A stretch of 64,000 nt of DNA from Pedobacter frigidisoli (GTDB lineage: Bacteria; Bacteroidota; Bacteroidia; Sphingobacteriales; Sphingobacteriaceae), in NCBI RefSeq assembly GCF_004331675.1, contig NZ_SJSN01000011.1, positions 124,001 to 188,000 on the forward strand. Direction: 5' to 3'. Position numbers and translations under genes: made by a program. Positions 1-7,917 of the stretch are shown in pieces (position 1 is the first letter of the stretch; each line of letters opens with the position of its first letter). The notes under the pieces were generated by a model. That model had not been told where the DNA came from. It saw only the letters and a program-made list of their open reading frames with translations, and searched no databases.

Positions 1-555
1 GATTTGCCTGCAAAATATCCTGATAGGAGGGTTTTGGGCGTAATTAGGCCAACAGCTGAAGTTATTGATGGCTACACAAAAACTAAAAAGGTTGGCGTAA
101 TGGGTACTCGTGGAACGGTAAACTCACAATCTTATCTTTTAGAGATTAATAAGTTTTTTCCAGACATTAAGGTTTATCAGCAAAGTTGCCCAATGTGGGT
201 TCCACTAATCGAAAACAATGAACATCTGCAATTGGGAGCAGATTTTTTTATTAATGAATATTGTAAACAATTAATGGATCAATCTGGGGAGATTGATTGT
301 GTCTTATTGGCCTGCACCCATTACCCATTGTTAATGCCAAAACTTAAGCAAGTATTTCCAGCGCACATTAACATTTTAGCGCAAGGAGAAATTGTGGCCA
401 GTAGTTTAGTCGATTATTTGGGAAGACATCCCGAGATCGAGGAAAAATTGGGTAAACAAGGAGAGAAATCTTTCTACACTAGTGGAGATCCCTCAGCTTT
501 TGATGAACACGCTTCTATCTTTTTTGGAGCTGAGCTGAAAAGTAACAAGATGTAG
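1..555 (+). CDS. murI: Glutamate racemase, C-terminal part (5' end outside window)
   Basis: Interconverts L- and D-glutamate in the cytoplasm, supplying D-Glu for peptidoglycan. The reading frame is open from base 1, so this is the C-terminal two thirds of a protein usually near 270 residues. Visible family features are the GTRGTV segment in the middle, the SCPMWVPLIE stretch, and the ACTHYPLL motif carrying the second catalytic cysteine. The first catalytic cysteine and N-terminal lobe lie upstream of the window. It ends convergent with the cytochrome c peroxidase operon across a repeat-bearing gap. The family call is secure from the ACTHYP motif; the start cannot be seen. Confidence 0.95.
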   Translation, partial: DLPAKYPDRRVLGVIRPTAEVIDGYTKTKKVGVMGTRGTVNSQSYLLEINKFFPDIKVYQQSCPMWVPLIENNEHLQLGADFFINEYCKQLMDQSGEIDCVLLACTHYPLLMPKLKQVFPAHINILAQGEIVASSLVDYLGRHPEIEEKLGKQGEKSFYTSGDPSAFDEHASIFFGAELKSNKM

Positions 556-858
556 AAGTTATGCAAGCATAATATAGGCCATTAAATGCAATCATCATGC
601 CTTAGACTACGCTTCATTTACAGATAGGCATGCACTTAGTGAGGTCTAGCGTGGTCGTCATTGCGAGAAACTATTCTTCATAGTTTCGTGGCAAACTCAT
701 TGCTACTAGTATATTAGAAAGCGCAAGGTGGAGATTGCCATCCCGAAACATAGGGAATGAAATCGGAGAATATTCTCGCAATGACGGAAAACATCAATGG
801 TAGGATGACTACGGTTCTTAGTTAGGGCTTAAATTCTTCCTGCTCAGCAATGCAAACC
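556..858. other. Convergent intergenic gap with a REP-like repeat
   Basis: About 300 bases between the stop codons of murI and the cytochrome c peroxidase gene. The only structure I see is a 13-bp perfect inverted repeat (listed separately). There is no convincing open frame and no clean hairpin with a T-tract. Confidence 0.6.
656..786. repeat. Dispersed repeat with 13-bp terminal inverted repeats (CGTCATTGCGAGA)
   Basis: CGTCATTGCGAGA at 656-668 is repeated as its exact reverse complement at 774-786, enclosing about 105 bases that include a GGAGATTGCCATCCC core. This is the look of the CGTCATTGCGAG intergenic repeats known from many bacterial genomes. It lies between convergent genes, a typical site. 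Only one copy is in the window, so the family assignment rests on resemblance. Confidence 0.65.
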
Positions 859-1998
859 TTACTTTGGAAGTTTTTCTACTCGAGTCAGAATCGTAGGAGA
901 AGATAATGCATCTAAGAAAGCAACAACAGCATCTTTTTCTGCTATGCTCAATTTTAAACCTTTTAATAATTTATCATTTTTAGGAAGTAATGGATCATTC
1001 TCTTGTTCTGCCCTAACGCGTTGAACAGGCATGCCAATATTGTACATATTCATTACACCATCCATATCTGGAAACAATCCATTATGAAACCAAGGTGCTG
1101 TTTTCATTACATTTCTTAAACTTGGCGTTTTAAATTTCCCAACATCCTCTGGTTTCTTGGTAACGTTATATAAGCCAAGGTCTTCGTATTTACGCTTAAA
1201 GTATGTTAAGCCATCATTATGGAATTCATTATCTGTAAATAGTGGGCCATTGTGGCAGTTGATGCAACGAGCCTTAGTACGGAATAAATGTAAACCCAGT
1301 ATTTGCTGATCTGTTAAGGCTTTTTTATCTCTTGCCAAGAAACGGTCAAAAGGTGTACGTCTGCTTACAATGCTGCGTTGAAAGGTTGCCAAACTTTCAA
1401 AGATTCTTTTGTTGCTGATGGTTTTTGATCCAAATGCATCAGAAAAATAAGGTTGATAACCTTTTATTTTACTCAGCTTTTTAGCCAGGGCTTTCATGTC
1501 TTGATGCATTTCATTATGTGCCGCTACAGGGCTTTCTGCCTGTTCTTCCAAACTTGCCGCTCTGCCATCCCAAAACAAGCGTTTGTAAAACCAAACGTTT
1601 TCTAAAGATGGTGCATTTCGAATATTCGTTAAATGATCATGACCAACGGAAACCTGGCGGCCATCTGTCCAATGTAGATCTGGAGCGTGGCAACTTGAAC
1701 ACGAAATTTGGTTCGACCCAGATAAGCGTGGATCGAAGAAGAGGATTTTGCCCAACTCCACAACCTTTTTAACCGAATCATTTTTAAGGTCTACAGGAGA
1801 GGGTGGAAGCTCTCCAAGCTCTTGAAAAACAGCGCCCTTATCTACGTTTGGTTTGGGCCACTGGTCGGTTGTTTTTGAATAAACCTTGCGCAAACTATCT
1901 ATACTCAAATCATCTTCATCATTAAAATCGGCAGATTGAAAAGAAAATATAATTAGCGCAGTGAGGATTAAGGCAAGCGTAAGAAAAACTTTATTCAT
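859..1998 (-). CDS. Di-heme cytochrome c peroxidase / MauG family protein
   Basis: Predicted periplasmic di-heme enzyme of 379 residues. An N-terminal hydrophobic export segment (residues 5-20) is followed by two c-type heme sites, CSSCH (100-104) and CINCH (245-249). The family's conserved TPSLRNV...APWFHNG region lies near the C-terminus. Members reduce H2O2 or perform oxidative modification through heme-linked electron transfer. It is the last gene of a tight operon with a TonB receptor, DUF4876 lipoprotein and DUF6850 barrel; only 3 nt separate its ATG from the preceding stop. That context suggests a role tied to the receptor's substrate rather than general detoxification, which is inference. 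Confidence 0.93.
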   Translation of the reverse strand: MNKVFLTLALILTALIIFSFQSADFNDEDDLSIDSLRKVYSKTTDQWPKPNVDKGAVFQELGELPPSPVDLKNDSVKKVVELGKILFFDPRLSGSNQISCSSCHAPDLHWTDGRQVSVGHDHLTNIRNAPSLENVWFYKRLFWDGRAASLEEQAESPVAAHNEMHQDMKALAKKLSKIKGYQPYFSDAFGSKTISNKRIFESLATFQRSIVSRRTPFDRFLARDKKALTDQQILGLHLFRTKARCINCHNGPLFTDNEFHNDGLTYFKRKYEDLGLYNVTKKPEDVGKFKTPSLRNVMKTAPWFHNGLFPDMDGVMNMYNIGMPVQRVRAEQENDPLLPKNDKLLKGLKLSIAEKDAVVAFLDALSSPTILTRVEKLPK

Positions 1999-2001
1999 GG
2001 G

Positions 2002-3558
2002 CTAAAAATACAGATTTAGGCTGATATTGGAAGAAAAACGATCTTTTCCAGGAGCAGATGTTAACACTCTACCAAAGTCTTTTAAATTATCTCTTCTCCA
2101 ATAGCCAACGCCAATCTTAATTCCTGCCTGTATTTGTTTAAACATTGGTATACTATAATCGGCCGTTAAATTACCTCCGAATTTAGATGTGGTATTGTAG
2201 GCATAGTCATAGTATATTACATTTCGAGTAAATACTCCTTCATTTACTAAAAGAACATTAAAGTCAGAATCTAGGTATTGATTATATAGGGCTGTTGCGT
2301 TAATACCCCAAATATGATTGTTTTTATTCTGATGACTTAAACCATAACTAAGCGAATAGTTTAATTGATTAAAACGAATGTCATTGCCTGCGATACCATC
2401 TTGTTTACGTTCTTCATATTTACTTAATCCAAAGCCAAAGTAGTGTGTAAATTGTTTTTTTGATATTGTGTAGCGACCTCTAGCAGCGATTGTATTATTT
2501 CTATATAAGTAACTGTTAGCTAAATAAGCATCTAAGTAGTTATCTCCATCATTGGTTGTATATTTTAAATCTACAGATAACGAATTGGCAGCAATTCTTT
2601 TTAGCCAAAAAAGGCGATAGTTCTGATTTACTAAGTTGAAACTGTTATAATTTATAATGCCACCATCATATCTGTAATTAAATTTTTGTTTTTCTTTAGA
2701 AGTTTGAAAAGTAAAATTAAAGCTCCCTACATTATCATTATCGAACGTTATGTAACCATCAAAGCCATCTCTTTTTTGGTTGTTTTGAAATGTTCTTCGC
2801 TCATTATATTCTTCACCTTCACCATAGCCATTTATTAAATAATTGGTATACTCAGGAATTACTCTGCCTTGAGAAAGACTACTGTTTTTATATGCAACAT
2901 TTACTTTTTCTAAACCATATCCATATCTGTAAGCTGCTCCAATTGCTAGCTCTTTAGTAATATTATATCCAATTGAGCCAACAAGATTTAATTGATAATC
3001 ACTTATTTCTCCACGAGGGTCATTTGTAGAATAATGATTACCTATTCTGTAATCAGCACCTAAGCCAATTGGTAAGTTATTGCCAAGTAAGTTTTTGCTA
3101 GCAAGCGCACTCAAGTTATAAACTGTTCTTTGATAATTTAAATTTTTAACTGAACCAAAATAATATGGGTTTGCTAAATTGTTTCTAGTTTGGTGCGAAA
3201 ATGATGTGCTATCTTCGACAGATCTATTGTAAGAAAACAAACCCCACAATGTTATAGATTTTAATTGCGAAACGCCCTCGGTACTTAATGCTGTATTATT
3301 AAGTTGTGTTGCATCCTGAGCTTTCATCAAGTGTCCTTTTTCGAAAACTTGGCCAATTTTTAAGCTGTTAAATTTTAATGGCATTAATTTTTTGATAAAA
3401 AAGGGACTTGATTTTGCAAATTCATATGCACTGAATTTTGTTGAATCTGCAGAAAATTGTTTGTTTTTTGTTGCTACATCCACAGCATCGTCAACTTGTG
3501 CTGATGCAGTAAATGTTGTAAAAAAAACTAAAAACATATATAGAACGATATTCTTCAT
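2002..3558 (-). CDS. DUF6850-family outer membrane beta-barrel protein
   Basis: 518 residues with an N-terminal signal peptide (cleavage likely after ASA, about residue 20). The rest is rich in alternating aromatic/polar strands typical of an outer membrane barrel and ends NISLNLYF, a classic barrel C-terminus with a terminal phenylalanine. I assign it to the DUF6850 barrels that accompany DUF4876 genes in Bacteroidota, from recall of that association and the protein's general look. It sits third in the operon, 33 nt after the DUF4876 gene and 3 nt before the peroxidase gene. The function is not established; a porin or partner of the TonB receptor is plausible. Confidence 0.8.
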   Translation of the reverse strand: MKNIVLYMFLVFFTTFTASAQVDDAVDVATKNKQFSADSTKFSAYEFAKSSPFFIKKLMPLKFNSLKIGQVFEKGHLMKAQDATQLNNTALSTEGVSQLKSITLWGLFSYNRSVEDSTSFSHQTRNNLANPYYFGSVKNLNYQRTVYNLSALASKNLLGNNLPIGLGADYRIGNHYSTNDPRGEISDYQLNLVGSIGYNITKELAIGAAYRYGYGLEKVNVAYKNSSLSQGRVIPEYTNYLINGYGEGEEYNERRTFQNNQKRDGFDGYITFDNDNVGSFNFTFQTSKEKQKFNYRYDGGIINYNSFNLVNQNYRLFWLKRIAANSLSVDLKYTTNDGDNYLDAYLANSYLYRNNTIAARGRYTISKKQFTHYFGFGLSKYEERKQDGIAGNDIRFNQLNYSLSYGLSHQNKNNHIWGINATALYNQYLDSDFNVLLVNEGVFTRNVIYYDYAYNTTSKFGGNLTADYSIPMFKQIQAGIKIGVGYWRRDNLKDFGRVLTSAPGKDRFSSNISLNLYF

Positions 3559-3591
3559 TTTTATTTTGTTCGGTATTTTGAAATGAGATAA

Positions 3592-4923
3592 TTATTTAAA
3601 TCCCCTAGGATTGGCAAGTGTTAGGTAGTCAAAATCCTCTGCTGAGTTATTTGTGTCTTTTAAAATTATCCTTCCATTTACTGTACTTTCTGTTTTTCTA
3701 ATCACCGATTGTGATGAATATATCCCATTTGGTACATAAGTATATAGGGCATCCAAGTTTGCAACAAGCTTTTTAGGTACTCTAGATGTTGCCACATTTG
3801 TTTGAGTCTCCACGGCATCTATTATAAGAGAACGCGGAATTTGATAAAATTTATCGGCATTTGCACTGGGTGCGGCAATTGTTGGATAAGGATATTTTGG
3901 TAGATCTTTAATAGGAGTTGAACCTGTATTCTTAAATATTACATACCCCATTCTACCGCTTGTTTCTAAAATCAAATCTGTTCCATTGTATGATAAAACT
4001 TCTACATTTGATACCAAAGGATTGTCCACATCGGAAGCTAAAGGTTTAGCAAGAAATGGTGCGTAATAGGCTTCGAAGTCTGCACCACTTAAATCAATTG
4101 TTAGAGAGGGGTCTCTTGCAGAAATAGTTTTTCCATCAGAACCAGTAAAAGGTGCTTTGTGGTTAACGGCGGTTTGTGCTAATATAATACTCGTTCCGGG
4201 CTTAACCGGGTATTGCTTTCCTGTTCCTGGAATCATCAACAGCGCCCTGGCATAAACATAATCGTTGTTTGCATCAATATTTGTAGGCATGCCTTGCGCC
4301 TTGCTCCAATCGTATTGACTATTGGTTTGTCTGTAAATATTGGTAGCTGTAAAATTCTGGATGCCTAATGCTTCTCCTATGTATAGACTATCTGCATATA
4401 ATACGGAGTCAGAATTGTTGTATATCTCAATAAATTGATCTCTAAAAGATGCACCAGTTGTTGTATTGGACCCGGCAAAATAGATTTGCTTAATGGCCCA
4501 TGGACCCGTTGGGCCAGAAATAAGTTTTAGATTGATGCTCTGATCGTTTTTAATGGTGATCGTTCTGGCTTTTTCTGAAGCATTAAAAATAACATTTTTA
4601 TCTACAATTTCTCCTGTTAGCGTACTGTACTCAGTCGCTGAAATTTCGATTGATGCAGAAATATCATAGCTTCCGGGAGAAATGGAATCTAATGAAAATG
4701 TACCATCAGTTTTAGTGAAGTAATAATTTTCCTTATTATTCTTATTGTTCTTAAATGTAAGTTTCACTTTGGCAATTGGTAAAACTTTTGCTAAATCAGC
4801 CGATGCATAAGAAGTGATAACTTTAAACTGCACTGGATGAATTTCTGGTACATCTCCCTGATATTTTTTGCAGGCATTAAATAACAATGCAATTACAGCT
4901 AATACGAATATTAATTTTTTCAT
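3592..4923 (-). CDS. DUF4876 family lipoprotein
   Basis: 443 residues, exported as a lipoprotein (signal ending FNAC, lipid Cys18, then KKY). Residues about 30-110 form a carboxypeptidase-regulatory-like fold (KTDGTFSLDSISPGSYDIS). Residues about 145-200 contain a lamin-tail-like stretch (FIEIYNNSDSVLYADSL). DUF4876 proteins are Bacteroidota surface or periplasmic lipoproteins of unknown function, typically next to a TonB receptor, as here: the receptor stop is 3 nt upstream of this ATG. This spacing implies translational coupling. It probably works with the receptor as a surface or periplasmic binding partner; the ligand is unknown. Confidence 0.85.
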   Translation of the reverse strand: MKKLIFVLAVIALLFNACKKYQGDVPEIHPVQFKVITSYASADLAKVLPIAKVKLTFKNNKNNKENYYFTKTDGTFSLDSISPGSYDISASIEISATEYSTLTGEIVDKNVIFNASEKARTITIKNDQSINLKLISGPTGPWAIKQIYFAGSNTTTGASFRDQFIEIYNNSDSVLYADSLYIGEALGIQNFTATNIYRQTNSQYDWSKAQGMPTNIDANNDYVYARALLMIPGTGKQYPVKPGTSIILAQTAVNHKAPFTGSDGKTISARDPSLTIDLSGADFEAYYAPFLAKPLASDVDNPLVSNVEVLSYNGTDLILETSGRMGYVIFKNTGSTPIKDLPKYPYPTIAAPSANADKFYQIPRSLIIDAVETQTNVATSRVPKKLVANLDALYTYVPNGIYSSQSVIRKTESTVNGRIILKDTNNSAEDFDYLTLANPRGFK

Positions 4924-4926
4924 AAC

Positions 4927-7707
4927 CTATAGTTTGATGGATAATTCAGCACCAAATGTTGGGCTGGTATTTGGATACTTGTAAGTGCCGATTTGTGTAG
5001 TATAATAGGGGCTGTGATTAAATACATTATAAACGTTAAAGGCAAATTTGAAACGTTTTTTAATTTCCTTAGCTATACTCATGTGGTAATTCGCAACAAT
5101 ACGTGGAAGATTAGATTCCGCTTGTTCTTCAGGAGAGAGATACAGATGGCCGTAAGAAGTATTATTGCGGTCGAAATTTGTAATTACTATATATTGATTA
5201 TCTCTAGTAAAATAGCCAATAGGAATGTTTGAGCTTTCTGTATTAACAATTTTATCTACAAGTTGGAACTCTGCAATAAATGAAACAACTAAACTCAATT
5301 TTGGAATATGGGTTAAACTCGTAACCCTACCATTACTGAAGTAAGCTTTGGTATTGTTTGGCTCATACACCCCAATAAAAGCATAATTTGGATCGTTTGG
5401 AAGAGTTGTTGGGATTTTACTGCTTAGTGTATTCGAAATTGATTTACTCGCTGTTTTAAAAAATCCACCACTTAAATTGAATGATGTTTTAATTTCTTTA
5501 ATTTCTGGCGTATTCAAAATCGCCTCGAAACCTTGGTTATCTGAAGATAGATCATTTTTGAAACTAAAATAGTTTATTGCGTAAGCTTTTACACCTGTTT
5601 GGGTGATAGTTGGTTTGGCACCAGCATTAAGTGCTGCTGTATAAGTTGGCAGAAATATACTTTGTAGATTTTGAACTGTAGATATACCGTCTCTTGATTT
5701 TTTGTTAAAGGCAGTTAATGAGAGATTAAACTTGCTAATCTTAATCTGCGCTGAGAGTTCGATGCTTTCACTTTTTGATGGCCTCAAACCTGTGTTGGTT
5801 GGTTCGTATCTTTCTACGTAAACTAAATAAGTACTTTCATTAACTTTGCCATTATAGGCATTCAACAAAGGGATTTCAAAGAATGTTGGTCCTGGATAAC
5901 GTTGCGCTAAACCTGGCGATTTATATGATAAACCATAAGCAACACCAAACCTCAAATTTTTATTTACCTCATAGTTAATGTTCGTTCTTGGAGATAGTGA
6001 TGCGTATCCATTCTGAATATCAGTTCTTATACCTGCACGAACATTTAATGGTTTACCCAATACTGTAGTTGTAAAAAGATCTTCTGCATAAAATCCAAGA
6101 TCTTTTTGGCCAAGTGCCAGGCGAAAATCATAATAGCGTTCTGAGCTTTTCGTTCCCAATGATGTACTTGCAACTCTTGTGGTTCCCCTCGGCTCATTAG
6201 GATCAATAGTTTGTCCTAAACCCTTGTTTGCACTATAGCTAAAGCTTGTTCCAAAAGATAAATTATGTACCAAGTTGCCAGTCGAGAAACCTCCAGTAAA
6301 ATCAAGATTAGCTGATGCTGTAATAGGACGACCATCTATGAGTGACTTGGCAGTATAGACACCAGAATCATAATAGCCCTCGTGTATTCCTGTAGTCGTT
6401 GCCGTAGAATATAATACATAAGCATCATTTACCAATTCTTCTTGATAGCTAACTTGATGGCCTTCAGCATATCTTAAATTTAAACCTATGTTTTTTAAGA
6501 AACCGCTGCTAAAACGATAATTAGTTCTATTTGCTACACTAAAATTCCAGCTGTCAAACTTAGTCCTTGTGCTTTTTTCATCATCTGGATCGAATTTAAT
6601 ACCATCTAGGTTTCTGCCGTAATCTAAACTAAAAGTATTTTTTAGCTGTTTAGTTTTACCCAATGAATTTGTCCACATCGCATTTCCGTTAATACGCCTA
6701 TATGCTTTTAGTTTATCGCGATTATCTTGAAATGAATTCACATAATTAACCCCAACATTAACTGATCCATATTTTGGGCTTATTTCAAAACCTTTGGAAA
6801 AGCCATATGATGTGGCATTATCACGCAGTTGCATGCGAACATACGCAGGAGATTTACCTGCTTGGCGCTCAATAACAATAGCGCCATCAGTTAAATCTCC
6901 GTACTTGGCAGGTGCTACACCGGCAATGACTTCAATACTTTCAATATTATCAGCAGGGATTTGTCTTAAATCTGTTCCTCCGAAAGTATAATCTCCCGTG
7001 TAGTTATTTTTATCGTCGCCTGTTCCTCGAATGCCGAATGATCCACTAGTAACGAAAGAAGCACCTACACCACCAGCTCTACCAGGATTGAAACTTTGCA
7101 TATTTGCATTGTTGCTCAAAGTATTTCCATCCATAATTATTGCAATACCGAATGCATTATTTAATTCGAAACTTCCTTTTCCATTCGTACTCGGTTTATA
7201 GGCTGCTCTTAAATTAATATTTTGTACGTTTTGCAGAGATGGTGGTTGAATCTTTCGATTGGGAATTTGATTTAATAAATCGTTTACACTTAATGCAGGA
7301 GTTTGCTCAATTAAATCCCTAGTAATAATTAACGATGAATTGGTTTGCCCTGTGTAATTCCTTTTGGCATTGATCTCGATATTTTCCAAACTTAAGTCGA
7401 GCACATTCAGCTTAACGTTGCCTACATTAGTTTCCCCAGCTTTAACAGTTACGGGAACTCTTAATTTTTGGAAGCCGATATATGAAAATTCTAGTGTTAA
7501 AATGTTGTTCACCTTTGAACCATTTACTAGGAAAACACCTTCTTTATTAGTAATGGCATATTGATTGGTCTCAATAATTTTAATATTGACCAGCTCCAAT
7601 GGTTTGTTTTGTGGGTCGATCACTTTTCCAGTGACCACGTTTTGTGCCTGCGCCATCCCGACGAAGCAAATGAAAACGAGAAATAATAAAATGTAAGGTT
7701 TCTTCAA
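4927..7707 (-). CDS. TonB-dependent outer membrane receptor with CarboxypepD_reg-like N-domain
   Basis: 926-residue outer membrane receptor that imports a ligand using TonB energy. A signal peptide (to about residue 21, AQA) is followed by a carboxypeptidase-regulatory-like domain (about 25-110), a plug with DGNTLSNN and the ESIEVIAGVAPAKYGD segment (about 120-285), and a long barrel. There is no SusC-style partner SusD, so it resembles ferric-siderophore or peptide receptors more than glycan importers. The start is a TTG codon: an in-frame TAA lies three codons upstream and MKKPYILLF is a proper signal-peptide start. A good promoter lies just upstream. It is the first gene of a four-gene operon. 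The substrate is unknown. Confidence 0.93.
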   Translation of the reverse strand: MKKPYILLFLVFICFVGMAQAQNVVTGKVIDPQNKPLELVNIKIIETNQYAITNKEGVFLVNGSKVNNILTLEFSYIGFQKLRVPVTVKAGETNVGNVKLNVLDLSLENIEINAKRNYTGQTNSSLIITRDLIEQTPALSVNDLLNQIPNRKIQPPSLQNVQNINLRAAYKPSTNGKGSFELNNAFGIAIIMDGNTLSNNANMQSFNPGRAGGVGASFVTSGSFGIRGTGDDKNNYTGDYTFGGTDLRQIPADNIESIEVIAGVAPAKYGDLTDGAIVIERQAGKSPAYVRMQLRDNATSYGFSKGFEISPKYGSVNVGVNYVNSFQDNRDKLKAYRRINGNAMWTNSLGKTKQLKNTFSLDYGRNLDGIKFDPDDEKSTRTKFDSWNFSVANRTNYRFSSGFLKNIGLNLRYAEGHQVSYQEELVNDAYVLYSTATTTGIHEGYYDSGVYTAKSLIDGRPITASANLDFTGGFSTGNLVHNLSFGTSFSYSANKGLGQTIDPNEPRGTTRVASTSLGTKSSERYYDFRLALGQKDLGFYAEDLFTTTVLGKPLNVRAGIRTDIQNGYASLSPRTNINYEVNKNLRFGVAYGLSYKSPGLAQRYPGPTFFEIPLLNAYNGKVNESTYLVYVERYEPTNTGLRPSKSESIELSAQIKISKFNLSLTAFNKKSRDGISTVQNLQSIFLPTYTAALNAGAKPTITQTGVKAYAINYFSFKNDLSSDNQGFEAILNTPEIKEIKTSFNLSGGFFKTASKSISNTLSSKIPTTLPNDPNYAFIGVYEPNNTKAYFSNGRVTSLTHIPKLSLVVSFIAEFQLVDKIVNTESSNIPIGYFTRDNQYIVITNFDRNNTSYGHLYLSPEEQAESNLPRIVANYHMSIAKEIKKRFKFAFNVYNVFNHSPYYTTQIGTYKYPNTSPTFGAELSIKL

Positions 7708-7732
7708 TTTAGATTAATTCTTAATTATTCCG

Positions 7733-7764
7733 CAAAGATGTTAAATTAACACTCATTAACAAAA
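7733..7764 (-). promoter_or_regulatory. Bacteroidota-type promoter of the TonB receptor operon
   Basis: On the minus strand, TTTTG (7760-7764) is followed after 19 nt by CATCTTTG (7733-7740), matching the -33 TTTG / -7 TAnnTTTG pattern with one mismatch. It places transcription start about 20 nt before the TTG start codon at 7707. Confidence 0.65.
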
Positions 7765-7891
7765 CTATTTAGACTAATTCCAAATAATTTAACATTTGTA
7801 GCACTACGTTTACATACTGTCTTTTGTTTCAAATTAACCTCATCGTGACAAAAGAAAATACATTTGTTTAGGTAGTGATGGTTTAAAAGGA

Positions 7892-7899
7892 TAACTTTG
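7892..7899 (+). promoter_or_regulatory. -7 promoter box of the PurF-like gene
   Basis: TAACTTTG matches TAnnTTTG exactly and is followed by CGG. It overlaps the TTG at 7897 that would otherwise be the first possible start, so translation must begin at the ATG at 7918. No convincing -33 box at the usual 19-21 nt spacing was found. Confidence 0.6.
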
Positions 7900-7917
7900 C
7901 GGCTTCAAACCCACACA

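Noticed and set aside
7897..7917. In-frame TTG start giving a 7-residue longer PurF-like protein
   Set aside because: The TTG is part of the TAACTTTG -7 box, so it would not be in the mRNA; ATG 7918 gives the expected short propeptide before Cys9.
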